Positions 1 to 7,871 of a DNA stretch of 64,000 bases are shown here, one piece after another. The DNA comes from Pseudosporangium ferrugineum (lineage in GTDB: Bacteria > Actinomycetota > Actinomycetes > Mycobacteriales > Micromonosporaceae), in NCBI RefSeq assembly GCF_003002065.1, contig NZ_PVZG01000007.1:186001-250000 (forward strand). Reading direction: 5' to 3'. Within the stretch, counting starts at the first letter, position 1; every line of letters starts with the position of its first letter. Below the pieces are notes generated by a model that was given only the letters and a program-made list of their open reading frames with translations, searched no databases and had not been told where the DNA came from. The position numbers were made by a program, and so were the translations under genes.

Positions 1-984
1 GTGCTTGCGGTATTCGTCCAGGGTCGTCGCGCCGATCGTCTGGAGCTCACCACGCGCGAGCATGGGCTTCAGGATCGAGGCGGCGTCGATGGCACCCTCG
101 GCGGCACCGGCGCCGACCAGGGTGTGGATCTCGTCGATGAAGAGGATGATGTCGCCCCGGGTGCGGATCTCCTTGAGCACCTTCTTGAGGCGCTCCTCGA
201 AGTCACCGCGGTAGCGGGAACCGGCGACCAGCGCGCCGAGGTCGAGCGTGTAGAGCTGCTTGTCCTTCAGCGTCTCGGGCACCTCGCCCTTGACGATGGA
301 CTGGGACAGCCCCTCGACGACCGCGGTCTTGCCGACGCCCGGCTCGCCGATCAGCACCGGGTTGTTCTTGGTACGGCGGGAGAGCACCTGCATGACCCGC
401 TCGATTTCCTTCTCCCGGCCGATGACCGGGTCGAGCTTGCCCTCGCGGGCGGCCTGCGTCAGGTTGCGTCCGAACTGGTCGAGCACCAGCGACGTCGACG
501 GCGCGGCCTCGCCCGCCGCCGCACCGGCCGCGGCCGGCTCCTTGCCCTGGTAGCCGGAGAGCAGCTGGATGACCTGCTGGCGGACCCGGTTGAGGTCGGC
601 GCCGAGCTTGACCAGCACCTGGGCGGCGACGCCCTCGCCCTCACGGATCAGCCCGAGCAGGATGTGCTCCGTGCCGATGTAGTTGTGGCCCAGTTGCAGG
701 GCCTCGCGCAGCGAGAGCTCCAGCACCTTCTTGGCCCGCGGCGTGAACGGGATGTGCCCGCTCGGCGCCTGCTGGCCCTGGCCGATGATCTCCTCGACCT
801 GCTGCCGGACCCCCTCGAGGGAGATGCCGAGGCTCTCCAGAGCCTTCGCGGCAACACCTTCGCCCTCGTGGATCAGGCCGAGCAGGATGTGCTCTGTCCC
901 GATGTAGTTGTGGTTGAGCATCCGGGCCTCTTCTTGGGCCAGGACGACAACCCGTCGCGCTCGGTCGGTGAACCGCTCGAACAT
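1..984 (-). CDS. clpC: ATP-dependent Clp protease ATPase subunit ClpC, N-terminal 328 residues (cut by window edge)
   Basis: AAA+ unfoldase of the HSP100 family that feeds substrates to ClpP in the cytoplasm. The visible part begins [11 protein letters not shown] and carries two Clp-N repeats (about residues 1-140, each with the phrase [11 protein letters not shown]), a linker, and the start of the first AAA+ domain. The Walker A GEPGVGKT lies near residue 213 and the Walker B ILFIDEIH near 280. The rest of the gene lies beyond base 1. The ATG at 984 is preceded by a GAGGAG Shine-Dalgarno, and the sequence aligns with ClpC from its first residue. It lies downstream of lsr2 on the same strand, separated by a terminator, and has its own control region (985-1300). 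Confidence 0.97.
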   Translation of the reverse strand, partial: MFERFTDRARRVVVLAQEEARMLNHNYIGTEHILLGLIHEGEGVAAKALESLGISLEGVRQQVEEIIGQGQQAPSGHIPFTPRAKKVLELSLREALQLGHNYIGTEHILLGLIREGEGVAAQVLVKLGADLNRVRQQVIQLLSGYQGKEPAAAGAAAGEAAPSTSLVLDQFGRNLTQAAREGKLDPVIGREKEIERVMQVLSRRTKNNPVLIGEPGVGKTAVVEGLSQSIVKGEVPETLKDKQLYTLDLGALVAGSRYRGDFEERLKKVLKEIRTRGDIILFIDEIHTLVGAGAAEGAIDAASILKPMLARGELQTIGATTLDEYRKH

Positions 985-1049
985 GCCCTCGTGCTCCTCA
1001 CGTGCCGTGCGCCAATGCTGAGCCTGTCTCAACAGCTGGCGGGGCCAGC

Positions 1050-1074
1050 GCACGGGCATCGGTGATGCCCGTGC
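1050..1074 (-). promoter_or_regulatory. Hairpin at the 5' end of the clpC leader
   Basis: A perfect 11-bp inverted repeat (GCACGGGCATC, 3-nt loop, complement) lies 66-90 bp upstream of the clpC ATG. If the proposed -10 box at 1079-1084 is used, the transcript would start within one or two bases of this stem. It would then be a 5'-terminal hairpin that could protect the mRNA. There is no U-tract, so it is unlikely to be a terminator. The pairing is seen directly; the role is inferred. Confidence 0.55.
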
Positions 1075-1078
1075 TGTA

Positions 1079-1084
1079 ACTCTA
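1079..1084 (-). promoter_or_regulatory. Possible -10 box of a clpC promoter (TAGAGT on the minus strand)
   Basis: TAGAGT fits the TAnnnT -10 pattern common in actinomycetes and would start transcription near 1072, about 88 nt before the ATG. No good TTGACN -35 is seen 16-19 bp upstream, so it may need an activator. Confidence 0.3.
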
Positions 1085-1191
1085 TCGCCGCCGGGTGACT
1101 CTGCTGGGCCCTCGAGCCCTCTCGGGACGTCCTGCGCCGATGATTTCCCCAACTTCGCACGCTCGACGGCTGTTCCCCACCCCTGCGGAGT

Positions 1192-1205
1192 ACGCGGACA
1201 GCGAA
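1192..1205. promoter_or_regulatory. ClgR-like operator upstream of clpC
   Basis: The 14 bases ACGCGGACAGCGAA match the core of the ClgR consensus recalled from Corynebacterium (WCGCYNANRGCGWW) at all fixed positions but one. ClgR is known to activate clpC and clpP1P2 in actinobacteria, and this site lies about 210 bp upstream of the clpC start codon. The assignment rests on motif and position only. Confidence 0.45.
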
Positions 1206-1235
1206 ATCCCGGCCGGTACGACCACGGCCGCGGAC

Positions 1236-1278
1236 CCGTCCACAGCCTGTGGACAACGCCGTCCACTCCTGTGGATAA
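1236..1278. promoter_or_regulatory. DnaA-box-like cluster (two inverted pairs)
   Basis: Four 9-mers lie in 43 bp: CCGTCCACA (1236-1244), TGTGGACAA (1248-1256, the actinomycete-preferred TTGTCCACA in reverse), CCGTCCACT (1259-1267) and TGTGGATAA (1270-1278, the classical TTATCCACA in reverse). They form two inverted pairs with 2-3 nt centres. dnaA and dnaN are not nearby, so this is not oriC. It may be a DnaA-binding control or titration site in the clpC upstream region. Confidence 0.45.
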
Positions 1279-1305
1279 CTTACGCATGCCGAGCGAAGAA
1301 CGAGC

Positions 1306-1352
1306 GAAAAAGCCGCAGGGTCCGCAGCGCCGGAGCGCTACGGACCCTGCGG
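1306..1352 (-). terminator. Intrinsic terminator of lsr2
   Basis: A perfect 12-bp stem (CCGCAGGGTCCG at 1313-1324 with its complement at 1341-1352) is extended, after one mismatch, by 5 bp closing a CGGA tetraloop. In the minus-strand direction it is followed by a run of five T (1306-1312 region). It lies about 135 bp past the lsr2 stop. Confidence 0.8.
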
Positions 1353-1487
1353 AAAAGCTGGCCCTCCCCTAACCGGGGCGGGACTCGGACCACCGCGACC
1401 GATCCGGCCGCGGAAGCCGGCGACGTTCCCGCCGCGGAAGCCGGCGACGATCCGGCCCCGGGGCCGGGGACGTCGTCCGGCGCGGGC

Positions 1488-1841
1488 TCAGCGGCCCGGG
1501 CCCTTGGCGTGGAACTCGTCCACGATCTCCTGCGGGATCCGCCCCCGGTCGGAGATCTCCTTGCCGTTCTTCTTGGCCCACTCCCGGATGGCCTTGTTCT
1601 GCTCACGGTCGGCGGTGGCACCGCCCCGGCCCCGGGCAGCCCGGCCGCCCACGACCACCCCGCCGCGGGCGACCTTCGACCCGGCGGCGACGTACGGCGC
1701 GAGGACGTCACGCAATTTCGCCGCGTTCTTGTCGGACAGGTCGATCTCGTACTGAATGCCGTCGAGGGCGAACTTGACGGTCTCGTCAGCATCACCACCG
1801 TCGAGGTCGTCGACCAGCTTGTGAATGATCTGCTTGGCCAC
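1488..1841 (-). CDS. lsr2: Lsr2 nucleoid-associated protein
   Basis: Lsr2 is an H-NS-like silencer that bridges AT-rich DNA and represses acquired genes. The 117-residue product matches the family in length. It has an N-terminal dimerisation domain (about 1-65), a Gly/Ala/Arg-rich linker (about 68-80) and a C-terminal DNA-binding domain beginning NKAIREWAKKNG, with the minor-groove RGR motif in SDRGRIP near residue 102. The start is GTG at 1841, preceded by GGGAGGA at good spacing. It stands alone, with its own promoter upstream and a strong terminator downstream. Streptomycetes also carry an lsr2 next to clpC. Confidence 0.96.
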   Translation of the reverse strand: MAKQIIHKLVDDLDGGDADETVKFALDGIQYEIDLSDKNAAKLRDVLAPYVAAGSKVARGGVVVGGRAARGRGGATADREQNKAIREWAKKNGKEISDRGRIPQEIVDEFHAKGPGR

Positions 1842-1895
1842 GCGCCGTTATCCTCCCGAAGACAGGTTCTCTCGTCAGGTAATCCCCTGCGGAGA

Positions 1896-1926
1896 ACAAT
1901 AACGCTATGCCCGCGTGATCCGTCAA
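1896..1926 (-). promoter_or_regulatory. Possible lsr2 promoter
   Basis: On the minus strand TTGACG (1921-1926) is followed after 19 bp by TATTGT (1896-1901), giving a leader of about 45 nt to the GTG at 1841. The spacing is slightly long. Confidence 0.35.
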
Positions 1927-1959
1927 TGCGGGGCTTGATATCGACTTCCGCTTGCACGG

Positions 1960-2360
1960 ACGGGGAACCGCCGGCGTTTCGCCGAATGACCGGCGGGACC
2001 CCACGGCCGGACCGATTCGACCCCCGCGGCAGGATTCCGCCACGCGGCCGAGGCGGATTCCGCCACGGCTCCCGCCAGAAATCCGCGCCGCACCCGGCAG
2101 AAATCAGCCCCGCGCCCGGCAGGAATCCGCCCCGCGGCCCGGGGCTGATTCCGCAGGCCGGGCCGGATTCTCCCCGGCCGGCCGGATTCCGGCGCAGGCG
2201 GGGCCGATTCTCCCGCCGGCCGGGGCGCTTTCCGGCGCCGGAGGCCGCGATTCCGGTGCCGCGGGGCGGATTCACCGGCCGGCAGTCCCGGGACGATTCT
2301 CATTCCGCCGCAGCGCTGGGTCGCCGATTCCGCACTCGGCGTGGATCACCGCGGCCCACG
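1960..2360. repeat. Degenerate short-period array with a recurring GATTC/GAATC core in an 0.9-kb gene-free stretch
   Basis: The stretch between lsr2 and coaX (1842-2734) has no convincing gene. Its middle part holds about 15 copies of a GATTC-like core (GATTCCGCC, GATTCTCCC, GAATCCGCC and variants) every 20-27 bp, set in pure G+C sequence. Open frames across it give only Arg/Pro/Gly low-complexity protein. The regular AT-containing cores beside lsr2 could be protein-binding sites or a decayed tandem repeat. Nothing recognisable is seen in 2361-2734. Confidence 0.5.
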
Positions 2361-2734
2361 ACACCGACGCGTGGGCGGAGCATCGAGCCGCCGGCCCATC
2401 ACCTTCCGTGCGTACCGAACGCGAGGATCAATGCGGTGCCGCCGACCGCGCTCACCCCGCGAAAGAGCGACATCGAAGTACGCAGCCTGCCCGCCTCGCG
2501 CCCGTGGCCCGGCAAAATCCGAACGGCATTGTGATGATCGGTCGCGAGAGGTGCACGGCCGGCGAGTCGAGGCCGCCGGCAAAAGGCATCGGATAGAGAC
2601 CTGTGAACGTGAGGTTGCTGTGCGTCACAAACCGGCAGCCCGGGACCCCGGCATCTTTGCCGTTTCCGCACGCACTATTTCGGATCGCCGCCGCTGATCA
2701 GGACGATCAGCCCTATGGCGGACTCAACCGGCGA

Positions 2735-3496
2735 TCAGCCGACATTCCGCTCATAGACCATCCGCAGCCCGATCAACGTGATCATCGGCTCGTGCGCCGT
2801 GATGGTCCGGCACTCGTCCTTCACCAGCCAGGCGAGCCCCCCGGTGGCGATGACGGAACGCACCGTGCCGAGTTCGGCGGTCATCAGCTCCACGATCCGG
2901 TCGACCTGCCCGGCGACCCCGTAATAGAGGCCGGACTGGAGACACTCGACCGTGTTCTTGCCGATGACGGACCGCGGCTTGGTCGGCTCGACCTTGCGCA
3001 ACTGCGCCGCCCGCGCCGCGAGCGCATCGAACGAGATCTCGATGCCGGGTGCGAACGCCCCGCCGAGGAACTCGCCCTTGGCGCTGATCACATCGAAGTT
3101 GGTGGTCGTCCCGAAGTCCACGACGATCGACGGCCCGCCGTACAGGGAATGCGCGGCCAGGGTGTTGACCACCCGGTCGGCGCCGACCTCCTTGGGGTTG
3201 TCGATCGCGAGCTGCACCCCGGTCTTGACGCCGGGCTCGACGATGACATTCGGCAGATCCCCGTAATACCGCGCGAGCATCGTCCGCAACGACCGCAGCG
3301 CGGCGGGCACGGTGGAACAGGCGGCCACCCCGGTGACCTCCACGGCGTCGCCGGCCAGCAGCCCCCGGAACATCAGCCCCAGCTCGTCGGCGGTGGACCG
3401 GGCATCGGTCTTGATCCGCCAACTGTGCACGATCTTGTCGCCGTCGAACGTGGCCAGGACGGTGTTGGTGTTGCCGATGTCAATGCACAGAAGCAC
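2735..3496 (-). CDS. coaX: Type III pantothenate kinase
   Basis: Phosphorylates pantothenate in the first step of CoA synthesis. The 253-residue product starts LLCIDIGNTNTV and has the three type III motifs: DIGNT phosphate loop near residue 6, GADRVVN near 100, and DFGTTTNFDVI near 125. ATGGLAWLV follows near 225. The GTG at 3496 was chosen because the DxGNT motif normally lies within the first ten residues. Longer forms add an Arg-rich leader unlike the family. No strong Shine-Dalgarno precedes it. It is the last gene of the minus-strand cofactor run, about 340 bp after nadC. The same strand carries panC and panD, so the whole branch from pantoate to phosphopantothenate is close together. 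Confidence 0.93.
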   Translation of the reverse strand: MLLCIDIGNTNTVLATFDGDKIVHSWRIKTDARSTADELGLMFRGLLAGDAVEVTGVAACSTVPAALRSLRTMLARYYGDLPNVIVEPGVKTGVQLAIDNPKEVGADRVVNTLAAHSLYGGPSIVVDFGTTTNFDVISAKGEFLGGAFAPGIEISFDALAARAAQLRKVEPTKPRSVIGKNTVECLQSGLYYGVAGQVDRIVELMTAELGTVRSVIATGGLAWLVKDECRTITAHEPMITLIGLRMVYERNVG

Positions 3497-3638
3497 GATC
3501 AACCATAACCGCCGGCCCTTCCGACGACGCCGCGCGGAGGCACAGCACGCCGGGTGAGGACCCAAGCCGCCGGGCAGAGCCTCAGCACGCGGCGCGAGGG
3601 CCGCGGGAAAAGGGCAACGGGAGAAGGCCGCAGGAAAA

Positions 3639-3694
3639 ACGGCCGCGAGACGACGGCCCCGAGACGACGGCCGCGGAACAACGGCCGCGAGACG
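3639..3694. repeat. Four tandem 14-bp units between nadC and coaX
   Basis: Units starting ACGGCC (ACGGCCGCGAGACG, ACGGCCCCGAGACG, ACGGCCGCGGAACA, ACGGCCGCGAGACG) run head to tail at 3639, 3653, 3667 and 3681. A period of 14 is not a codon multiple, which fits a non-coding role. The rest of the 336-bp gap (3497-3832) is G+C-rich and holds no gene I can support. Confidence 0.8.
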
Positions 3695-3832
3695 ACGGCG
3701 GTGGGGAGAGGGGTCGGTCCGCCAAGCGGAACCCTCGCACGCCGGGTGGGAAGACCCCGGGTCGCCACCGGGGTGACGTGGTGACGACGGACGTGGCGGT
3801 CTCGGGCCCGGTGGGGTGGCTGGCCCGGGTCG

Positions 3833-4693
3833 CTACGGCGTCGCCGGGCGGAGGTCCAGGGCTATGTCGAGGATGGGGGACGAATGGGTCAGGCCGCCCA
3901 CCGAGAGGTAGTCGACGCCCGTGGCCGCGTACTCGGCTGCTGTTTCGAGTTTGAGGTTGCCGGTTGCCTCGAGTTCGGCGCGGTCGCCGACCCGGTCGAC
4001 GACGGTGCGCAGGGCCTCCGGGGGCATGTTGTCGCAGAGGAGGAAGCCGGCGCCGGCCTGGACCGCTTCCTCCGCCTCCGCCACCGTGGTCACCTCGACC
4101 TGGACCGGGACGTCCGGGAAGCGCTCGCGGACCAGGCGGTAGGCCGCCGTGATGCTGCCCGCGGCGAGTTTGTGGTTGTCCTTGATCATGGCGACGTCGT
4201 AGAGGCCCATGCGCTTGTTGGTGCCGCCGCCGACCCGGACCGCGTACTTCTCGAGGGCGCGCAGGCCCGGGGTGGTCTTGCGGGTGTCGAGCACGGTCGC
4301 CTTGGTGCCGGCCAGCTCGTCGGCCCACCTGCGGGTGTGGGTGGCGACCCCGGACATGCGGCACAGCAGGTTGAGGGCGGTGCGTTCGGCGGTCAGCAGG
4401 GCCCGGGTCGGGCCGGTGACCACGGCGAGCACATCGCCGCGGGTGACGGATACGCCCTCGTCGACGCGCTGGTCGAAGGTCGCGGTGCCGCCGGAGGTCG
4501 CGGCGAACACCTGGGCCGCCACCGGGAGGCCGGCCACCACGCCGTCGGCCCGGGCCACCAGCTCGGCCGTGTCGACCTGGTCGGCCGGGATGGTGGCCTC
4601 GCTGGTCACGTCGCGCGGCGGGTCGCCGAGGTCCTCCGCCAGCGCGGTGTAGACCACGCGTTCGACCTCGGCCAGGTCCAGGCCCTCGTCCAT
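3833..4693 (-). CDS. nadC: Nicotinate-nucleotide pyrophosphorylase (quinolinate phosphoribosyltransferase)
   Basis: Converts quinolinate and PRPP to nicotinate mononucleotide, CO2 and PPi in NAD synthesis. The 286-residue product has the N-terminal alpha/beta region (about 1-120) and the barrel with typical phrases: LNLLCRMSGVAT, VLDTRKTTPGLR, GGGTNKRMGLYD, IKDNH and the C-terminal VDYLSVGGLTHS. Start choice: ATG at 4693 follows GGAGGG by a good distance. An in-frame ATG at 4714 overlaps the nadB stop as ATGA and would add seven residues, but its Shine-Dalgarno is weaker. Either way it is translationally coupled to nadB. nadA is not in the window. Confidence 0.95.
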   Translation of the reverse strand: MDEGLDLAEVERVVYTALAEDLGDPPRDVTSEATIPADQVDTAELVARADGVVAGLPVAAQVFAATSGGTATFDQRVDEGVSVTRGDVLAVVTGPTRALLTAERTALNLLCRMSGVATHTRRWADELAGTKATVLDTRKTTPGLRALEKYAVRVGGGTNKRMGLYDVAMIKDNHKLAAGSITAAYRLVRERFPDVPVQVEVTTVAEAEEAVQAGAGFLLCDNMPPEALRTVVDRVGDRAELEATGNLKLETAAEYAATGVDYLSVGGLTHSSPILDIALDLRPATP

Positions 4694-4710
4694 GCTGTGC
4701 TTCCCTCCGG

Positions 4711-6354
4711 TCATGCCATCTCCGCGAAGGCCTGGGTCAGGGTGCCTCGCCGGTCGATCGAATCCAGCAGGTGCCCGCGCCACTCGTCCGCGGCGTTCGG
4801 GTAGTCCTCCCGCCAGTGGCAGCCACGGGTCTCGCGGCGCGCGTACGCGGAAGCCACCAGGGCCGTCGCGACGGTGAGCAGGTTGGTCGACTCCCAGGCC
4901 GAGTTGCGGGGGGTGTCGCGCTGCTCGCCGAGGCGGGTGAGCTCCTTGGCGGTGGCCGCGAGCGAGTCCGCCGAGCGCAGCACGCCGGCGCCGCGGGTCA
5001 TCGTGCGCTGGAGCTCCGCGCGGATCGCCGGGGGGACCACCCAGCCTGGCTCGGCGGTGACGGGCGCCGGGTCGGCCTGCGGGGGCAGGTCGCGGGCGAT
5101 GTCGTCGGCGATCCGGCGGGAGAAGACCAGGCCTTCGAGCAGGGAGTTGCTGGCCAGACGGTTCGCGCCGTGGACGCCGGTGCAGGCCACCTCGCCGCAG
5201 GCGTACAGGCCCGGGATGGAGGTGCGGCCGTGCAGGTCGGTGCGGACGCCGCCGGAGGCGTAGTGGGCGGCGGGCGCGACCGGGATCAGCTCGGTCGCCG
5301 GGTCGACGCCGGCCGCCCGGGTCGACGCGACGATCGTCGGGAAGCGGTGCTCCAGGAACTCCTTGCCGAGGTGGCGGGCGTCCAGGTAGACGTGGTCGGC
5401 CCCGGTGGCACGCAGGACGCGGTGGATGCCCTTGGCGACGATGTCGCGCGGGGCGAGTTCGGCGAGCTCGTGCCGGCCGACCATGAACCGGGTGCCGGTC
5501 TCGTCGACGAGGTGGGCGCCCTCGCCGCGCAGCGCCTCGGAGATCAGCGGGCGCTGCACCGAGGTGACGCCGGCGGTCACGAACGAGGTGGGGTGGAACT
5601 GGACGAACTCCACGTCGGTGACGGTCGCGCCGGCGCGCAGGGCGAGCGCGACGCCGTCGCCGGTGGAGACGGCCGGGTTGGTGGTGGACGCGAAGATCTG
5701 GCCCATGCCGCCGGTGGCGAGCACGACCGCGCGGGACAGGATCGCCCCGACGCCGTCCTCCGTGCCCTCGCCGAGGACGTGCAGGGTGATGCCGCACGCG
5801 CGGCCGTCGGCGGAGCGCAGCAGGTCGAGCACCAGCGCGTGCTCGACCAGGCGGATCCACGGGTCGCGGCGGACCGCGTCGTGCAGGGCACGCTGCACCT
5901 CCGCTCCGGTGGCGTCGCCGCCGGCGTGCACGATGCGGTCGGCGCGGTGGCCGCCCTCGCGGGTCAGCATCAGCGACCCGTCGGCGTTGCGGTCGAACTC
6001 GGCGCCGAGGCGCATCAGCTCCTTGATGCGGGCCGGCCCCTCCTCGACCAGCACCCGCACGGCGGCGGGATCGCAGAGCCCGACGCCGGCGATCTCGGTG
6101 TCGAAGGCGTGCGCCTCGGGGGTGTCCAGCGGGTCCAGCACGGCCGCGATGCCGCCCTGCGCCCACCGGGTCGACCCGTCGTCGATGTTGACCTTGGTGA
6201 CCACCGTGACGTGCAGGCCCTGCTCGCGCAGGTGCAGCGCGGCGGTGAGGCCCGCGATGCCCGAACCCACCACCAGCACGTCGGTGGACTCGGTCCAGCC
6301 CGGCTCGGGAGCGGCCAGGCGGCGGGGAAGCCTGAGGTCGGCGAGAGGCGACAT
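4711..6354 (-). CDS. nadB: L-aspartate oxidase
   Basis: FAD enzyme that oxidises L-aspartate to iminoaspartate, the first step of de novo NAD synthesis. The 547-residue product has the FAD-binding VVGSGIAGL near residue 30, the family phrase STRWAQGGIAA (about 62-72), the succinate-dehydrogenase-like catalytic core with HPTSF, RPLISEALRGEGA and DLHGRTSIPGLYACGE, then the C-terminal helical domain. ATG at 6354 was chosen over the in-frame TTG at 6366; neither has a strong Shine-Dalgarno. Its stop overlaps the upstream candidate ATG of nadC. It follows the lipoprotein gene by about 60 bp on the same strand, so it may be co-transcribed from the pan genes. Confidence 0.95.
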   Translation of the reverse strand: MSPLADLRLPRRLAAPEPGWTESTDVLVVGSGIAGLTAALHLREQGLHVTVVTKVNIDDGSTRWAQGGIAAVLDPLDTPEAHAFDTEIAGVGLCDPAAVRVLVEEGPARIKELMRLGAEFDRNADGSLMLTREGGHRADRIVHAGGDATGAEVQRALHDAVRRDPWIRLVEHALVLDLLRSADGRACGITLHVLGEGTEDGVGAILSRAVVLATGGMGQIFASTTNPAVSTGDGVALALRAGATVTDVEFVQFHPTSFVTAGVTSVQRPLISEALRGEGAHLVDETGTRFMVGRHELAELAPRDIVAKGIHRVLRATGADHVYLDARHLGKEFLEHRFPTIVASTRAAGVDPATELIPVAPAAHYASGGVRTDLHGRTSIPGLYACGEVACTGVHGANRLASNSLLEGLVFSRRIADDIARDLPPQADPAPVTAEPGWVVPPAIRAELQRTMTRGAGVLRSADSLAATAKELTRLGEQRDTPRNSAWESTNLLTVATALVASAYARRETRGCHWREDYPNAADEWRGHLLDSIDRRGTLTQAFAEMA

Positions 6355-6416
6355 CTGCCCAGTCAACCGCGCCGGTACGACGAAATCACGGCCGGGGCGC
6401 CAAGAAGTGCCCCGCG

Positions 6417-7346
6417 TTACTGGTACCGGACCGGGAGCGCCTTCTCGCCCTTACCCTTCAACGACGAGGTCAGCGCATTGGCGTCCACCCACAGGTAGCA
6501 GCGCACCCCGCGGTCGCCGAGCGCCCACACGTCCTTGCCGCCGGGCAGCGACACCACGCCGGCCCGGTACTGCAGGTCGTCGTCGTCGGGCACATCGACG
6601 TACGTGGCGATGAGGGCGCGGCAGCCGTCGTGGAACTCGGCCCACTGCTCGGGGGTGTCCGGATAGGCGCGGTTGCCGGCGTCCCACACCCCGACGAACT
6701 CGGCGTTGTGCGCGGCGGCGCAGGGCGCGGCGGGCATCGTGCCGATCTTGCCGACCTTGTCGAGCTGGACGGCGTAGCAGGTGAGCAGCAGCGGCGACTT
6801 CGGCTGGCGAAGCGCGTTGCGCAACGTGCCGACCCGCTGCACGAGCCCGCCGTCGTCCTCCACGGAACTGCTTTCCAGCACCTCGCAGCGGTACCAGCGG
6901 GCACCCCCGGTCCACGCGGCCTTGGTCGGCTGGGTCACCCCGATCCAGAGCCTTGCCGTACGCCACGGAGCGCCCACGTACGCCGTGGTCCTGCGGTCGC
7001 AGATGTCGTACGCCTGCCGCGCCCCCGAGGTCCCGTCGGCCGGCGGCGCGGTCGCCTCCGCGGCGGGGCTGCCGTAGCGGCCCACGTACACGGTCTCGGT
7101 CCGGTGTTTGATCTGGCAGTCGACCTGCTCGTACGCCGACCGCGCGCCCACCGCGGCGAAGTTGGCGAGGTGGCAGGTCTCCGGCGCCGGCGTGAAGCCG
7201 GTCGGCGCGCCGATCGCGGCCCAGCCGCCGGTGAGGTCCCCGTCGACGCCGGCCGGGTTCGCGCAGGCGGTGAGGGAGGCGGCGGTCAGCAGGCCCGCGG
7301 CCACGGCGACGCCCCAGCGCCTCCGCGACCGGGAGATGTGACGCAT
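6417..7346 (-). CDS. Lipoprotein with two septum-formation-type domains
   Basis: A 309-residue exported lipoprotein. The N-terminus has RSRRRW, a hydrophobic stretch and a lipobox LTAC (Cys near residue 28), so it should be anchored on the outer face of the membrane. The mature part shows two Cys-paired modules (about 55-140 and 180-290) with the pattern C...AEFVGVW...C...RCYLWV seen in the Septum_form family of actinobacteria. That family name does not prove a role in division. GGGAGG precedes the ATG and lies inside an inverted repeat (7356-7430). It is wedged between panD and nadB on the same strand. A similar Cys-rich module occurs in the ectodomain of the kinase at 62661. Confidence 0.75.
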   Translation of the reverse strand: MRHISRSRRRWGVAVAAGLLTAASLTACANPAGVDGDLTGGWAAIGAPTGFTPAPETCHLANFAAVGARSAYEQVDCQIKHRTETVYVGRYGSPAAEATAPPADGTSGARQAYDICDRRTTAYVGAPWRTARLWIGVTQPTKAAWTGGARWYRCEVLESSSVEDDGGLVQRVGTLRNALRQPKSPLLLTCYAVQLDKVGKIGTMPAAPCAAAHNAEFVGVWDAGNRAYPDTPEQWAEFHDGCRALIATYVDVPDDDDLQYRAGVVSLPGGKDVWALGDRGVRCYLWVDANALTSSLKGKGEKALPVRYQ

Positions 7347-7355
7347 GAACCGAGC

Positions 7356-7430
7356 CTCCCGAACGCCGCCTTATGTCCCGATTTGTCGATCATAGGGCAG
7401 GCGGCTCGGCCGCCAGGCGGTGTTCGGGAG
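7356..7430 (-). promoter_or_regulatory. Long inverted repeat covering the lipoprotein ribosome-binding site
   Basis: CTCCCGAACGCCGCC (7356-7370) pairs with GGCGGTGTTCGGGAG (7416-7430) over 15 positions with one G-U pair. The loop holds an inner hairpin GGCGGC-TCG-GCCGCC (7400-7414). In a minus-strand transcript that runs on from panD, the second arm contains the GGGAG Shine-Dalgarno of the lipoprotein gene, so pairing would mask it. It may also act as a partial terminator of panD. Confidence 0.6.
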
Positions 7431-7442
7431 ACGCGGGACGGC

Positions 7443-7871
7443 TCAGGAGGCGGAGAGCGTGAGGTCCCCGCGTACCAGATCGTCCGCCATGCCGTCGACG
7501 GCGGCCGCCGGGTCCGCGCCCAGCTCGATGATGGTGTTGCCGGCGTCCACGTGCACGATGCGCGGCTGATAGGCGCGCGCCTCCGCCGCGTCCATCTGGC
7601 CGTAGGAGATGAGGATGACCAGGTCGCCCGGGTGGACCAGGTGGGCCGCCGCGCCGTTGATGCCGATGACACCGGAGCCCCGTTCGCCCGGGATCACGTA
7701 CGTCTCCAGGCGGGCCCCGTTGGTCACGTCGACGATGGCGACCTGCTCGCCCGGCAGCAGGTCGGCCGCCTCCATCAGGTCCAGGTCCACCGTCACCGAG
7801 CCCACGTAGTGCAGGTCCGCCTGCGTCACCGTGGCCCGATGGATCTTGGACTTGAGCATCGTGCGGAGCAT
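7443..7871 (-). CDS. panD: Aspartate 1-decarboxylase precursor
   Basis: Pyruvoyl enzyme that makes beta-alanine from aspartate for pantothenate synthesis. The 142-residue product has the self-cleavage site at Gly24-Ser25 (YVGS), where Ser25 becomes the pyruvoyl group, and the family phrases [26 protein letters not shown] and [10 protein letters not shown]. The C-terminus is about 15 residues longer than in the E. coli enzyme, as is usual in actinobacteria. Its ATG shares one base with the panC stop (TGATG), so it is coupled to panC. The next gene on the strand follows after 96 bp containing an inverted repeat. Confidence 0.97.
   Translation of the reverse strand: MLRTMLKSKIHRATVTQADLHYVGSVTVDLDLMEAADLLPGEQVAIVDVTNGARLETYVIPGERGSGVIGINGAAAHLVHPGDLVILISYGQMDAAEARAYQPRIVHVDAGNTIIELGADPAAAVDGMADDLVRGDLTLSAS

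Noticed and set aside
1236..1278. Origin of replication
   Set aside because: Only four boxes in 43 bp, no dnaA, dnaN or AT-rich unwinding region nearby.
1280..2275. Minus-strand frame of 331 codons over the GATTC array and lsr2
   Set aside because: Low-complexity Arg/Pro/Gly product, runs through lsr2 and its terminator in another frame.
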